NCBI GenBank assembly: GCA_009746045.1
Contig: RPFO01000127.1
Span: 586,050 to 650,049, forward strand
Length of the DNA stretch: 64,000 bases
Source of the DNA: Mesostigma viride
Taxonomy: Eukaryota; Streptophyta; Mesostigmatophyceae; Mesostigmatales; Mesostigmataceae
Reading direction: 5' to 3'
In this document: positions 24,901 through 51,211 of the stretch, piece after piece
Layout of the letters: the number at the start of each line of letters is the position of its first letter
Numbering within the stretch: the first letter of the stretch is position 1
The notes under the pieces: model-generated
Seen by the model: only the letters and a program-made list of their open reading frames with translations
What the model was told of the DNA's origin: nothing
The model's database searches: none
Made by a program: the position numbers and the translations under genes

Positions 24901-27900
24901 CACAGTTGGCTCTTATATCCTTGTCTACAATGCAACATGTGATGGCTGTTGGCTTGACTTTGTAACCTGCTATCTCACATGCTGGACTGGATCATCCATC
25001 TTGCGCTCACATCTTGCGTTGGGTGCGCAGAGGAGACATCACTCGTCGCACGGCCCGCCGTGCCCTTTGATGTCCTCAAGGAACGGCTGGCATGCCGTCT
25101 GCAGAAGTTGGGGGTCAAGGTGCTGGAGATTGAGGAGGACGAGTGAGTGAGCTACAGCAGGGTGTTTCCACTTGTCTTATCTTGTGTGTATCTAAATTTT
25201 TCCTGTCTTATCTTGTGTCATGGTTGCGTGGTGTCGTTGGGCGTCGAGTTGCTGGAGCTTCCCTGTCGCGCCTGGGACACAGTTTCCAGTGGGTTCCTTC
25301 TCGAATACCTTTCTAAAAATCCCTTTAAAGTTGCCCGCACCACCTTGGCGAGCCTTGCCAAGGTCAACCACTTGGTAGCACGAATGCATGGCTACTGCAC
25401 AATAACATGGGCAGCACTGTGTACAACAGTGCCTACGCAAAATGGTCATTCGGCCTGCGTACCAGTGCAGAATGCAATTGTTGGAATCTGCGGTACCAGC
25501 CATTTCAGCCAGAGTGCCAAACTATTTCGTAGTTTTATCTGAAGATGAACGCCCATGTGCTGTCCCTGTCTTGGGATGTCGTGTCTAGTAACCCAGTGAA
25601 TATCTCTTGTGACCTCGTGTCTACTAACCCATGGTAATCTCTTGTGGCCCCCAATGGCATGGGCCCGACTGTGCCAGGTACTGTCTCATCCCGATGGGCG
25701 GGGCGTTGCCCACCCTGCCGCAGCGCGTCCTGGGCATCGGGGGATCCGCGGGCCACGTCCACCCCTGCACAGGTGAGACATCGACAAGGCACAACATGAG
25801 GAATCTCCTTCCTCCTTCCTCCTTCCTCCTTCCTCCTTCCTCCTTCCTCCTTCCTCCTTCCTCCTTCCTCCTTCCTCCTTCCTCCTTCCTCCTTCCTCCT
25901 TCCTCCTTCCTCCTTCTCCTTCCTCCTTCCTCCTTCCTCCTTCCTCCTTCCTCCTTCCTCCTTCCTCCTTCCTCCTTCCTCCTTCCTCCTTCCTCCTTCC
26001 TCCTTCCTCCTTCCTCCTTCCTCCTTCCTCCTTCCTCCTTCCTCCTTCCTCCTTCCTCCTTCCTCCTTCCTCCTTCCTCCTTCCTCCTTCCTCCTTCTCC
26101 TTCCTCCTTCCTCCTTCCTCCTTCCTCCTTCCTCCTTCCTCCTTCCTCCTTCCTCCTTCCTCCTTCCTCCTTCCTCCTTCCTCCTTCCTCCTTCCTCCTT
26201 CCTCCTTCCTCCTTCCTCCTTCCTCCTTCCTCCTTCCTCCTTCCTCCTTCCTCCTTCCTCCTTCCTCCTTCCTCCTTCCTCCTTCCTCCTTCCTCCTTCC
26301 TCCTTCCTCCTTCCTCCTTCCTCCTTCCTCCTTCCTCCTTCCTCCTTCCTCCTTCCTCCTTCCTCCTTCCTCCTTCCTCCTTCCTCCTTCCTCCTCCTTC
26401 CTCCTTCCTCCTTCCTCCTTCCTCCTTCCTCCTTCCTCCTTCCTCCTTCCTCCTTCCTCCTTCCTCCTTCCTCCTTCCTCCTTCCTCCTTCCTCCTTCCT
26501 CCTTCCTCCTTCTCCTTCCTCCTTCCTCCTTCCTCCTTCCTCCTTCCTCCTTCCTCCTTCCTCCTTCCTCCTTCCTCCTCCTTCCTCCTTCCTTCCTCCT
26601 TCCTCCTTCTCCTTCCTCCTTCCTCCTTCCTCCTTCCTCCTTCCTCCTTCCTCCTTCCTCCTTCCTCCTTCCTCCTTCCTCCTTCCTCCTTCCTTCCTCC
26701 TTCCTCCTTCCTCCTTCCTCCTTCCTCCTTCCTCCTTCCTCCTTCCTCCTTCCTCCTTCCTCCTTCCTCCTTCCTCCTTCCTCCTTCCTCCTTCCTCCTT
26801 CCTCCTTCCTCCTTCCTCCTTCCTCCTTCCTCCTTCCTCCTTCCTCCTTCCTCCTTCCTCCCTTCCTCCTTCCTCCTTCCTCCTTCTCCTTCCTCCTTCC
26901 TCCTTCCTCCTTCCTCCTTCCTCCTTCTCCTTCCTCCTTCCTCCTTCCTCCTTCCTCCTTCCTCCTTCCTCCTTCCTCCTTCCTCCTCCTCCTTCCTCCT
27001 TCCTCCTTCCTCCTTCCTCCTTCCTCCTTCCTCCTTCCTCCTCCTCCCTCCTCCCTCCTCCTCCTCCCTCCTCCTCCTCCTTCCTCCTTCCTCCTTCCTC
27101 CTTCCTCCTTCCTCCTTCCTCCTTCCTCCTCTCTCCTTCCTTCCTCCTTCCTCCTTCCTCCTTCTCCTTCCTCCTCCTCCTTCCTCCTTCCTCCTTCCTC
27201 CTTCCTCCTTCCTCCTTCCTCCTTCCTCCTTCCTCCTTCCTCCTTCCTCCTTCCTCCTTCCTCCTTCCTCCTTCCTCCTTCCTCCTTCCTCCTTCCTCCT
27301 TCCTCCTTCCTCCTTCCTCCTTCCTCCTTCCTCCTTCTCCTTCCTCCTTCCTCCTTCCTCCTTCCTCCTTCCTCCTTCCTCCTTCCTCCTTCCTCCTCCT
27401 CCTCCCTCCTCTCTCCTCCTCCTCCTCCCTCCTCCTTCCTCCTTCCTCCTTCCTCCTTCCTCCTTCCTCCTTCCTCCTTCCTCCTTCCTCCTTCCTCCTC
27501 CTTTCCTTCCCTCCTCCTTCCTCTTCCTCCTTCCTCCTTCCTCCTTCCTCCTTCCTCCTTCCTCCTTCCTCCTTCCTCCTTCCTCCTTCCTCCTTCCTCC
27601 TTCCCCTCCTTCCTCCTTCCTCCTTCCTCCTTCCTCCTTCCTCCTTCCTCCTTCCTCCTTCCTCCTTCCTCCTTCCTCCTTCCTCCTTCCTCCTTCCTCC
27701 TTCCTCCTTCCTCCTTCTCCTTCCTCCTTCCTCCTTCCTCCTTCCTCCTTCCTCCTTCCTCCTTCCTCCTTCCTCCTTCCTCCTTCCTCCTTCCTCCTTC
27801 CTCCTTCCTCCTCTCCTTCCTCCTTCCTCCTTCCTCCTTCCTCCTTCCTCCTTCCTCCTTCCTCTTCTCCTCTCCTTCCTCCTTCCTCCTCCTCCTCCTC

Positions 27901-30900
27901 CTTCCTCCTTCCTCCTTCCTCCTTCTCCTCCTCCTTCCTCCTTCCTCCCCTCCCTCTCCCTCCTCCTCCTCCTCTCTTCTCCTTCCTCCTTCCTCCTTCC
28001 TCCTTCCTCCTTCCTCCTCCTTCCTCCTTCCTCTTCCTCCTTCCTCCTTCCTCCTTCCTCCTTCCTCCTCCTCCCTCCTCCCTCCTCCTCCTCCTCTCCT
28101 CCTCCCTCCTCCCTCTCTCCTCCTCCTCCTCCCTCCTCCCTCCTCCTCTCCCTCCTCCTCCTTCTCCTTCCTCCTTCCTTCCTCCTTCCTCCTTCCTCCT
28201 TCCTCCTTCCTTCCTCCTCCTCTTCCTCCTTCCTCCTCCTCCCTCCTCCTCCTCCCTCCTCCCTCCTCCCTCCTCCCCTCCTCCTCCTCCTCCTCCTCCT
28301 CCTCCTCTTCTCCTTCCTCCTTCCTCCTTCCTCCTTCCTCCTTCTCCTTCCTCCTTCCTCCTTCCTCCTTCCTCCTTCCTCCTTCCTCCTTCCTCCTTCC
28401 TCCTTCCTCCTTCCTCCTTCTCCTTCCTCCTTCCTCCTTCCTCCTTCCTCCTTCCTCCTTCCTCCTTCCTCCTTCCTCCTTCCTCCTTCCTCCTTCCTCC
28501 TTCCTCCTTCCTCCTTCCTCCTTCCTCCTTCCTCCTTCCTCCTTCCTCCTTCCTCCTTCCTCCTTCCTCCTTCCTCCTTCCTCCTTCCTCCTTCCTCCTT
28601 CCTCCTTCCTCCTTCCTCCTTCCTCCTTCCTCCTTCCTCCTTCCTCCTTCCTCCTTCCTCCTTCCTCCTTCCTCCTTCCTCCTTCCTCCTTCCTCCTTCC
28701 TCCTTCCTCCTTCCTCCTTCCTCCTTCCTCCTTCCTCCTTCCTCCTTCCTCCTTCCTCCTTCCTCCTTCCTCCTTCCTCCTTCCTCCTTCCTCCTTCCTC
28801 CTTCCTCCTTCCTCCTTCCTCCTTCCTCCTTCCTCCTTCCTCCTTCCTCCTTCCTCCTTCCTCCTTCCTCCTTCCTCCTTCCTCCTTCCTCCTTCCTCCT
28901 TCCTCCTTCCTCCTTCCTCCTTCCTCCTTCCTCCTTCCTCCTTCTCCTTCCTCCTTCCTCCTTCCTCCTTCCTCCTTCCTCCTTCCTCCTTCCTCCTTCC
29001 TCCTTCCTCCTTCCTCCTTCCTCCTTCCTCCTTCCTCCCTTCCTCCTTCCTCCTTCCTCCTTCCTCCTTCCTCCTCCCTCCTTCCTCCTTCCTCCTTCCT
29101 CCTTCCTCCTCCCTCCTTCCTCCTTCCTCGTTCCTCCTTCCTCCTTCCTCGTGCCTGATATCCTGGCTGACTGCTGGGATGCACACGAGCTGTGCAAAGG
29201 AGGGTAGAGGCTAAGTACCCCAGGCGCCCCAAAGCCAGCCCGTGTGAATTATCCCAGTGCTTTCATAATTACACAACAAACATTACTCACCTTCTATGCG
29301 TTGGGCGGTGCACTTCCTGTCACTAATGATCCAAAACTATGTGTCATCGCCACACTGCTGCCCTCCCCCCAGGTTTCTGCATCTCACGCACGCTCCTCAT
29401 GGCGCCCGTGCTGGCCGACGCGCTGGTGAAGGAGGTATACGCAGCCAAGGCGTACCAGCAGCACCACGTGGTCTCACAGGCGCAGGCACAACGGCCGCCG
29501 GCGGCAGCAGCGGCGGAGGGCCGGGCCGAGGCGTCTGGGGCCACGGTGGGGCCGGCCGGCCCGCCGAATGCGTTTGCAGCGGCGCGAGTGAGCGCGCGCG
29601 CGTGGGATGCGGTGTGGGACCAGCGGGCGCTCCAGCAGCGCGAGTACTACCTGTTCGGCATGAGCGTGCTGATCAAGGTGAGGCCTCCGACACAGGGTTG
29701 ATGTCTGAAGTTGATGGTTTCATATTTTTTGATGTTTGAAACTTGTGAACCTATACCCATAGTTGTTATTGGATACGTTTGTTTTCCCCAATGGCACGTG
29801 CGATGATGCCCGTTTGCTTTGGAAATGGGTTTTAGCTGGATCAAAAGGATAGCAATTGGGTAAGCTGTTAAAAGCCGCCAATTCTGTTCACATGACTCAT
29901 GGAAGTATGGAAGCTTATTAAGATTAGCTTTTGCTTATTAGCACTGAACTTGACGATGGCAAAGTTTAAATGTGTTGCTGTTGTCTGCTTAGAACCATAT
30001 TGCTATCCTACTGGTTAGATTGTAGACAGTGCAACCCTTCAAATCCTTCCTATTTGCCTGTTTTCTGCCACCACTAAACTGGAATGGTCTCCCACAAACG
30101 TCCTTATATAAACGCCATTTATATTCCCCGCGTGATGCGCGCCCAGCTGGACCTGGCCGGCATCCGGGAGTTCTTCTCCGGCTTCTTCCGGCTGTCCGAC
30201 TACCACTGGATGGGCTTCCTGTCCTACCAGCTCAGCCTGCAAGAGGTGAGCACGGTGTTGCCATGTGGGGAGCACAATATTCAACCTTGTGGGTTTGCTG
30301 TTAGCCCTAGTCGTACGGGGCATGCCAAGTCTAAGGCATGTGGCCTTGGCCTAAAAAGGATGGCCAGACGTCACACCATGCTGTACACAACTGTTCTTGT
30401 TTAAAATCCAACCTATTGACATTGGGAAACTGATAAGAACATGCTATGGTCTTCCTTGCTGCGTCTTCCCCCTCTCCCTCCCCCTCGCTCTTCATTCAGT
30501 TTGCGGGGTTGGGCCATTCGCTCATTCACACAGAAACAGCTTGTTCACGTCCCTCAATGAATTTTGTCTGCCACGTCCGCAGTGGTTGTCATACTTCTAG
30601 AACATTAATAGCTGGATAGGATATGCTTGTGGTGTTGTACTTAGGAATTTCCTGGAATGGATAGCCTTTTGGCCTTGGTTAACTTCTTCAGTTTTGTATA
30701 CTGCTGTGTAACTGGCAGGTGCGCATTGTGTTCTGCCTCTTCCATAATCACTCCTGGCCAGTTTGCTGGTTATGCCCTGACAGTTTTTGTTTCTCACGTC
30801 AGTGATCCATTCTACATAGAGTTGGACACCCATGCCTTACTCCTTTGAACAGCGAAGTCACAGATGTGGCCATTTCGCCTAAAATAGTATGTTCTGGTTT

Positions 30901-31084
30901 GCTTCCACCACTTTTTTCTTGCTTGGGTGACATTCTGTTTTCTCCTCTGCAGCTTATTACATTCAGCCTGACCTTTTTTGCACGGGGAAGCAATGCTGCT
31001 AGGGAATCGCTGGTCCTGAAGGGGTTTCCAGGCCTGTTGACCATGGCTGGGAACATATGGAAGATGGATCCCAGCAAAAAATGA
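21918..31084 (+). CDS. LCYB: Lycopene beta-cyclase (plastid), seven exons
   Basis: Cyclises both ends of lycopene to give beta-carotene in the plastid. Exons: 21918-22757, 24151-24301, 25031-25142, 25678-25772, 29373-29677, 30147-30245 and 30953-31084. All have GT-AG borders and keep frame, for 577 residues, a normal length. The N-terminal ~100 residues are Ser/Arg/Ala-rich and fit a plastid transit peptide. The FAD/NAD-binding motif VVVGCGPGG starts near residue 121. MDWRDDH and [11 protein letters not shown], the latter formed across the exon 2/3 join and carrying the catalytic Glu, are of the beta rather than the epsilon type. Exon 4 gives [19 protein letters not shown]. Exon 5 includes a low-complexity Ala/Gln-rich insert. 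Intron 4 (3.6 kb) is mostly a heptamer repeat, and intron 2 contains two extra copies of the exon 2 donor region. A fresh transposon lies 270 bases upstream. Confidence 0.93.
24279..24550 (+). repeat. Degenerate tandem triplication of an exon end and its splice donor
   Basis: TTCCTGG|GTGGG, the LCYB exon 2 end plus 5' splice site, recurs with its surroundings. The last exonic G falls at 24301, 24420 and 24544, giving periods of ~119 and ~124 bases. Shared flanks include CAAGGATTATCAT and CCTATG. The first copy is the one that keeps the protein in frame with exon 3. Confidence 0.75.
25804..29150. repeat. 3.3-kb (TTCCTCC)n polypyrimidine heptamer satellite in an LCYB intron
   Basis: Nearly all of 25804-29150 is the 7-base unit TTCCTCC (pyrimidine on the coding strand), with indels that shift the frame and patches of TCC/CTCC-rich degeneracy around 27040-28310. 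It fills LCYB intron 4 (25773-29372). The four open frames of about 1,200 codons across it arise because a 7-base unit with no stop stays open; none is a protein gene. Confidence 0.97.
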
Positions 31085-31192
31085 ATCTCTTTTCCTGCAA
31101 GAGGCCTTGGAACCGCTTATGCCCATCGGTGAATGAAGGAAACCACCCCCCAGTCGGCTGCATAGCGATTCGGGCTGTGGTGCCCGCAACCC

Positions 31193-31197
31193 TGTAA
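31193..31197 (+). terminator. TGTAA poly(A) signal of LCYB
   Basis: TGTAA lies 109 bases after the LCYB stop codon. This is the standard chlorophyte poly(A) signal. Confidence 0.6.
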
Positions 31198-31443
31198 CTA
31201 GGAACTATATACATCCACCCACCCCATTCCATATTCATTTCCCTGAGGACTAGTGACACAGTTACGTGTAAATAAATAAATTACTGCCCATCGGTAATTG
31301 ATGAGTAAAGTCTGCATGCATCGATCCACACTAGAATAATTAATTGATGGTCCACAGGCCACCGATAGGCAATTGCATGGACTCACTTAGAGACGCCGGT
31401 TTGGGAGATCCTCTCTGAGGGTTTTTAGGGGCGCATAACCATG

Positions 31444-32100
31444 GCGTTCCTTAAATGCCGCAAGAAGCTCTCGGAGACTCGCTTCACGCTGGACGACGAC
31501 TTGACCCTGGCCCAGCAACAACGGCGACGCGATCTATGGCCGACCTACCTTCAGCTCCGGCAGAGCGCAAGGGGGAAGCCGGTATACTGGAGGGGGGCGG
31601 TCATCCACGTTGACCACAAGCCCTGGCAGCCCCCTCCTGCCACCTCAGACTAGGAATATATATACCAGTAGTGTAGATTAGTAAGGCTTAGCCTAGCATG
31701 TGGCCCACGCGCATGTGCGCCCATAATGGCCCCCATGGATGATGCCTTCAACATTTAGCCATGCTTTGTCTATAATGGGACCCCCATGGATGTTGCATTA
31801 AGAATTTAGCCATGCTATGCCATGCAGAGAGATGCTCTCTGTCGAGAAGCCATGTCCTAGCTCTTGTATAGCCATGATGATCTTCCTCCCTCACAGGCAT
31901 GCTCCCCCCTTACCCGGGCATAGCGTGATAGACCATGAGGGTGCAGGTGCCTTGGTGCACCTAGAGCAGGGGTAGCTTACATTCCCACCCTTGCATGAAG
32001 TAGCCTAGAATGTATTAAAAGCCATATGCCCCTTCTCAGGGCTATGTGCTACATCTACTCCCAACGGAGTGATGTTGATAATTAATTAATTAATTAATTA
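31444..32100 (+). mobile_element. 5'-truncated non-LTR (L1-like) retrotransposon copy
   Basis: A 657-base insertion flanked by ATAACCATG at 31435-31443 and 32101-32109, a 9-base target-site duplication. It ends in an (ATTA)n tail at 32080-32100. The 5' part still encodes ~70 residues (to the stop at 31653), including RRRDLWPTYLQLRQ and GKPVYWRGAVIHVD, similar to the short RkxLWp...kayWrg..LfvdG segment common in L1-like ORF products. The ATG at 31441 belongs to the duplicated target, so this is a truncated fragment and not a gene. Before the tail are two hairpins: CATATGCCC...GGGCTATG and CTCC-CAAC-GGAG. Confidence 0.8.
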
Positions 32101-32275
32101 ATAACCATGCATGGGTTCACCCGCGCATCCCCACTAGCTTGGCGGGCATGCATGCATGCATGCATGCGCAAGGGGCATGGAACGTGGCTGTCTGTCATCT
32201 GGCCGGAGCTAGCTGATCGATGACTCGCAAAGAGAAATGGCAGTCCTGAGATTATGAAGGATACTAAGTGAGAAA

Positions 32276-32592
32276 TGGATGTTGCATTAAGAATTTAGCC
32301 ATGCTATGCCATGCAGAGAGATGCTCTCTGTCGAGAAGCCATGTCCTAGCTCTTGTATAGCCATGATGATCTTCCTCCCTCACAGGCATGCTCCCCCCCT
32401 TACCCGGGCATAGCGTGATAGACCATGAGGGTGCAGGTGCCTTGGTGCACCTAGAGCAGGGGTAGCTTACATTCCCACCCTTGCATGAAGTAGCCTAGAA
32501 TGTATTAAAAGCCATATGCCCCTTCTCAGGGCTATGTGCTACATCTACTCCCAACGGAGTGATGTTGATAATTAATTAATTAATTAATTAAT
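32276..32592 (+). mobile_element. Second 5'-truncated copy of the same retrotransposon
   Basis: A 317-base insertion almost identical to 31786-32100, with the same 3' hairpins and (ATTA)n tail. It is flanked by an 11-base target-site duplication, TAAGTGAGAAA, at 32265-32275 and 32593-32603. It holds 3' UTR sequence only. Confidence 0.88.
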
Positions 32593-32603
32593 TAAGTGAG
32601 AAA

Positions 32604-33073
32604 ACCATTCCTGGACGCATAAGTAAGTAAATAGGTAAGAAAAAGTACTTAGTAATTACTTACATACGATTAGGGCTGGGGCGCATGCAACCGTGCATGC
32701 ACAACTAGACTTTAGATAGGCTCCCAGTCCGTTCCAGCACCCATTTCATTGAGGATTATGCTCATGGAGGCGCCCTGGCGATCGGACTGGCGGGGTCCCC
32801 ACCCGTCGCAGCTCCACCTCTTCGCTCACGTGACGCGCAGCCAAAGTGTTATAAATATTTAGCACTAATTTACTGGTCAGCAATGTACCGGTAGTGTATT
32901 ATGAACAATGAAACAAAAATGCAAAGCATCATGCTGCGGCCCTGCATTGAATGGCCAGGAATGTAAGTACATAGTCCTCGTTCAAGCTGTCATCCGGCCA
33001 TGCATACAAAGCCACATCATGCTGGCATTCAATTTAAGAGCTGTGTGCAAAGTCATAGGCTCCGCCAAACACC
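32604..33073. other. Spacer at the 3' side of the SET gene
   Basis: No gene recognised. Short GTAAGTAAGTAAAT-like runs occur near 32625-32660. The right half is probably the 3' UTR of the minus-strand SET gene, whose last codon is adjacent. Confidence 0.4.
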
Positions 33074-40932
<7,859 letters not shown>

Positions 40933-40989
40933 CTGCGAAAAGACGGACGGTTTGAAGATGAACCCCAAAGAAAGAGATGAGTATTTGTA

Positions 40990-41141
40990 GAAAACGCTCC
41001 CAGAACTTACATGTAAATTAATTACGATAACTTTCTGTGGAAAACCCTCATAGAACTTACATTAAACTTAAGTTAGGATAACTTTCGTTTGAAAACCCTC
41101 CAAGAGCTTACATACAGTTTAAGTTAGGATAACTTTCCTTC
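40990..41141. repeat. Three ~51-bp tandem repeats, each with a minus-strand TGTAA
   Basis: Three diverged units of the form GAAAAC-CTC...GA(A/G)CTTACAT...GATAACTTTC. Each carries TTACA (TGTAA on the minus strand). They lie about 370-500 bases after the AP2 gene stop and just upstream of the SET gene exons, so they could hold the AP2 poly(A) site. Confidence 0.75.
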
Positions 41142-41511
41142 AAAACACCTCCGCCACCTCACGAGAAAAGGGCGCCAAAAGCACACGTCGCTGGACTGCA
41201 CTTGTGGCAACCGGTATGGCCCATGCAATAGTCGGTGAGGTACCTAGGAAACCAGAATGCTTGATGTCCAGGGAACCTGCAGCAGTGAGAGCGCATGTTC
41301 AAAGGGCAAGAAGAACGCTAGCAGACAGCTGTCGCCTGCCCATGCAGGCCACAACGCCAAAATGCCTATCTAGCATAGCAAGCTCCTAAAAGATCCCAAG
41401 TCCACATTCATTCAGCTGCCACAATGTCCCTCACTCCCAACTAGCCGTCACTAATCCCTTAGCTCGCAAGCCCCTTCCCAGCATGACAGGATGCCATGTG
41501 AGGTGTGTTGG

Positions 41512-49566
<8,055 letters not shown>

Positions 49567-49611
49567 TGCTGCAGGCCCAGGGGCCTGGGGAGAACCTCCG
49601 AGCGCGCTTCC

Positions 49612-51211
49612 CTGCACAGCATGATGGCAGAGTGGTAGAACGGCAGGGGCCAGAGCATTACACCGAGCAAGGGGTAACCCTGAGTCAATGCCCCCGTGTG
49701 TCCTTTTGTGATCACCTACACACCAACCAGCGCTTGAAATCAAGGAAGAAGGGAGCCCAAATCCATGGATGCGTGTGGATTCCTACAATAAACCAGATTT
49801 GCACTGAAAATTGTAAAGAGCGAAGAATATGTGGGTTTATCACGCATCCCCCTGCTCCTGCTACATTGATAAACAAGTACGTCCAGTTGATTATTAAACT
49901 AACTTTAGCAATGAAAAAGCAACAGCACATGAGCATATGATAAAACCTTAAACTTTTCCAAGTTCGTGAATGGCTCTGCGAGTTTCCTAAGAAGCAAGGA
50001 GCCAGACAGAGGGGCACTTTGCCGCAATCATCTCGTGCTCGGATCAGTGAGAGACCGCACGCTATAACTACACCCACGTACCCCGTTTGCTTCTTGCTGG
50101 CCCTTGGGCGGGTGAACTGCACCTACGTCAAGGTTAGCCGGCGGCTGACAGCAGCCGCAGTCTCCGGACATCCCGCCGACCTGCTTCGTATCGTAGCATG
50201 CATGACGCATCCGATACAGCGTCGGTTTAAAGTTAAATAACAGGTGCAAGATTAAGACATCCTGCCGAAGTATGGATGGCGGAATGGGTACCAATTAATC
50301 ATCAAAGCAGGCTAAGGTCATCATGGGTTTTTGAGGATGGCGGTAAGACTGACCCTACATAAAGTTTGGTCCACCAGCTTGGTGGGTATATGGGCAGGTC
50401 CTCTAGCAGGCTTCCCACGTAGGTAGACTCCCCCCGGCTCGCACAGTTACGATGTTGGGCATAGCCGATACGGGTAAAGAGGCCTTCCAAGCATAACAAG
50501 CTGGATTTGATTTTAGGATTGAGCACGTGGGTCCAGCGTAAGAGAAGTACTGTGATGTTGAAAGCGACAATACTGCCGCGCCCCCGTCATAGCCAGGTAC
50601 CTAATTTCGGCATCTTCGAGCTGGGTACAGGCTGAGGCAAGCGAAGAGAGAATTCATTTAGGAAAGCCAGTCCTAATAATCGGCGGCAATTTGCCTCCCA
50701 ATGTAATCGTTGCCAATTCTACTTTGCTTGCTTCATTCCCTTCGCTAACCCGCAGGCGAGCTGAATAATTCAAGACCTTCGCCACAGTCACTCAGTCAGT
50801 AGCCGGATAGGCAAGTTATACTGTAATAATCGCCACAAATTTGTTAGCACTCGCCGCCATTGAGCTGCCATCTGTAACCACAATGGCGAGCATCGCTTCT
50901 GCGTTAGATCTCCCGCCAAGCGGGCCATGCAAGACTTGCCTAATGCCTACTCAATGCAACGCTATGCCAAGTGTGCATACTGGCAGCAATGCGGTTCAGA
51001 TATTGGAGTTATCTCATCAATGATCGCCAGGTGTCACTCACGTCTGGGCTGGAGCATGGTATTGGCCTGTGTTGGACTGGCGGGTAAACCCGCGACATGT
51101 CAAATGATGTCATCAAAATATTACGGGTCGGACCTGTCGCAGCATCAATTGTCACATTAGCCATCAACACAGGAATGAACCCGAATTGAATTCAGCTGGT
51201 GCCGTAGCAAA
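49612..51211. other. Shared upstream region of the divergent AP2 and CLC genes
   Basis: Separates the minus-strand AP2 gene from the plus-strand CLC gene and should hold both promoters. A possible AP2-like start (TGYVGV, minus strand near 50060) has no matching second half and was not accepted. No other gene recognised. Confidence 0.45.

Noticed and set aside
25804..29150. Internal telomere-like repeat (7-base unit as in CCCTAAA telomeres)
   Set aside because: The unit is TTCCTCC, without the G-run/TTTA pattern of known telomeric repeats, and it lies within a gene.
25535..29232. Four overlapping open frames of about 1,170-1,220 codons on both strands
   Set aside because: They are translations of a 7-base repeat that contains no stop in any frame; composition is only a few residues, and real LCYB splice sites flank it.
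31441..31653. 70-codon frame starting at ATG 31441 as a small gene
   Set aside because: The ATG lies in the target-site duplication; the rest is the 3' end of a truncated retroelement ORF.
49712..50122. Possible sixth AP2 half-domain (TGYVGVV, minus strand)
   Set aside because: No downstream W...EEAARAYD half before the next AP2 exon and only a weak donor, so it cannot form a domain.
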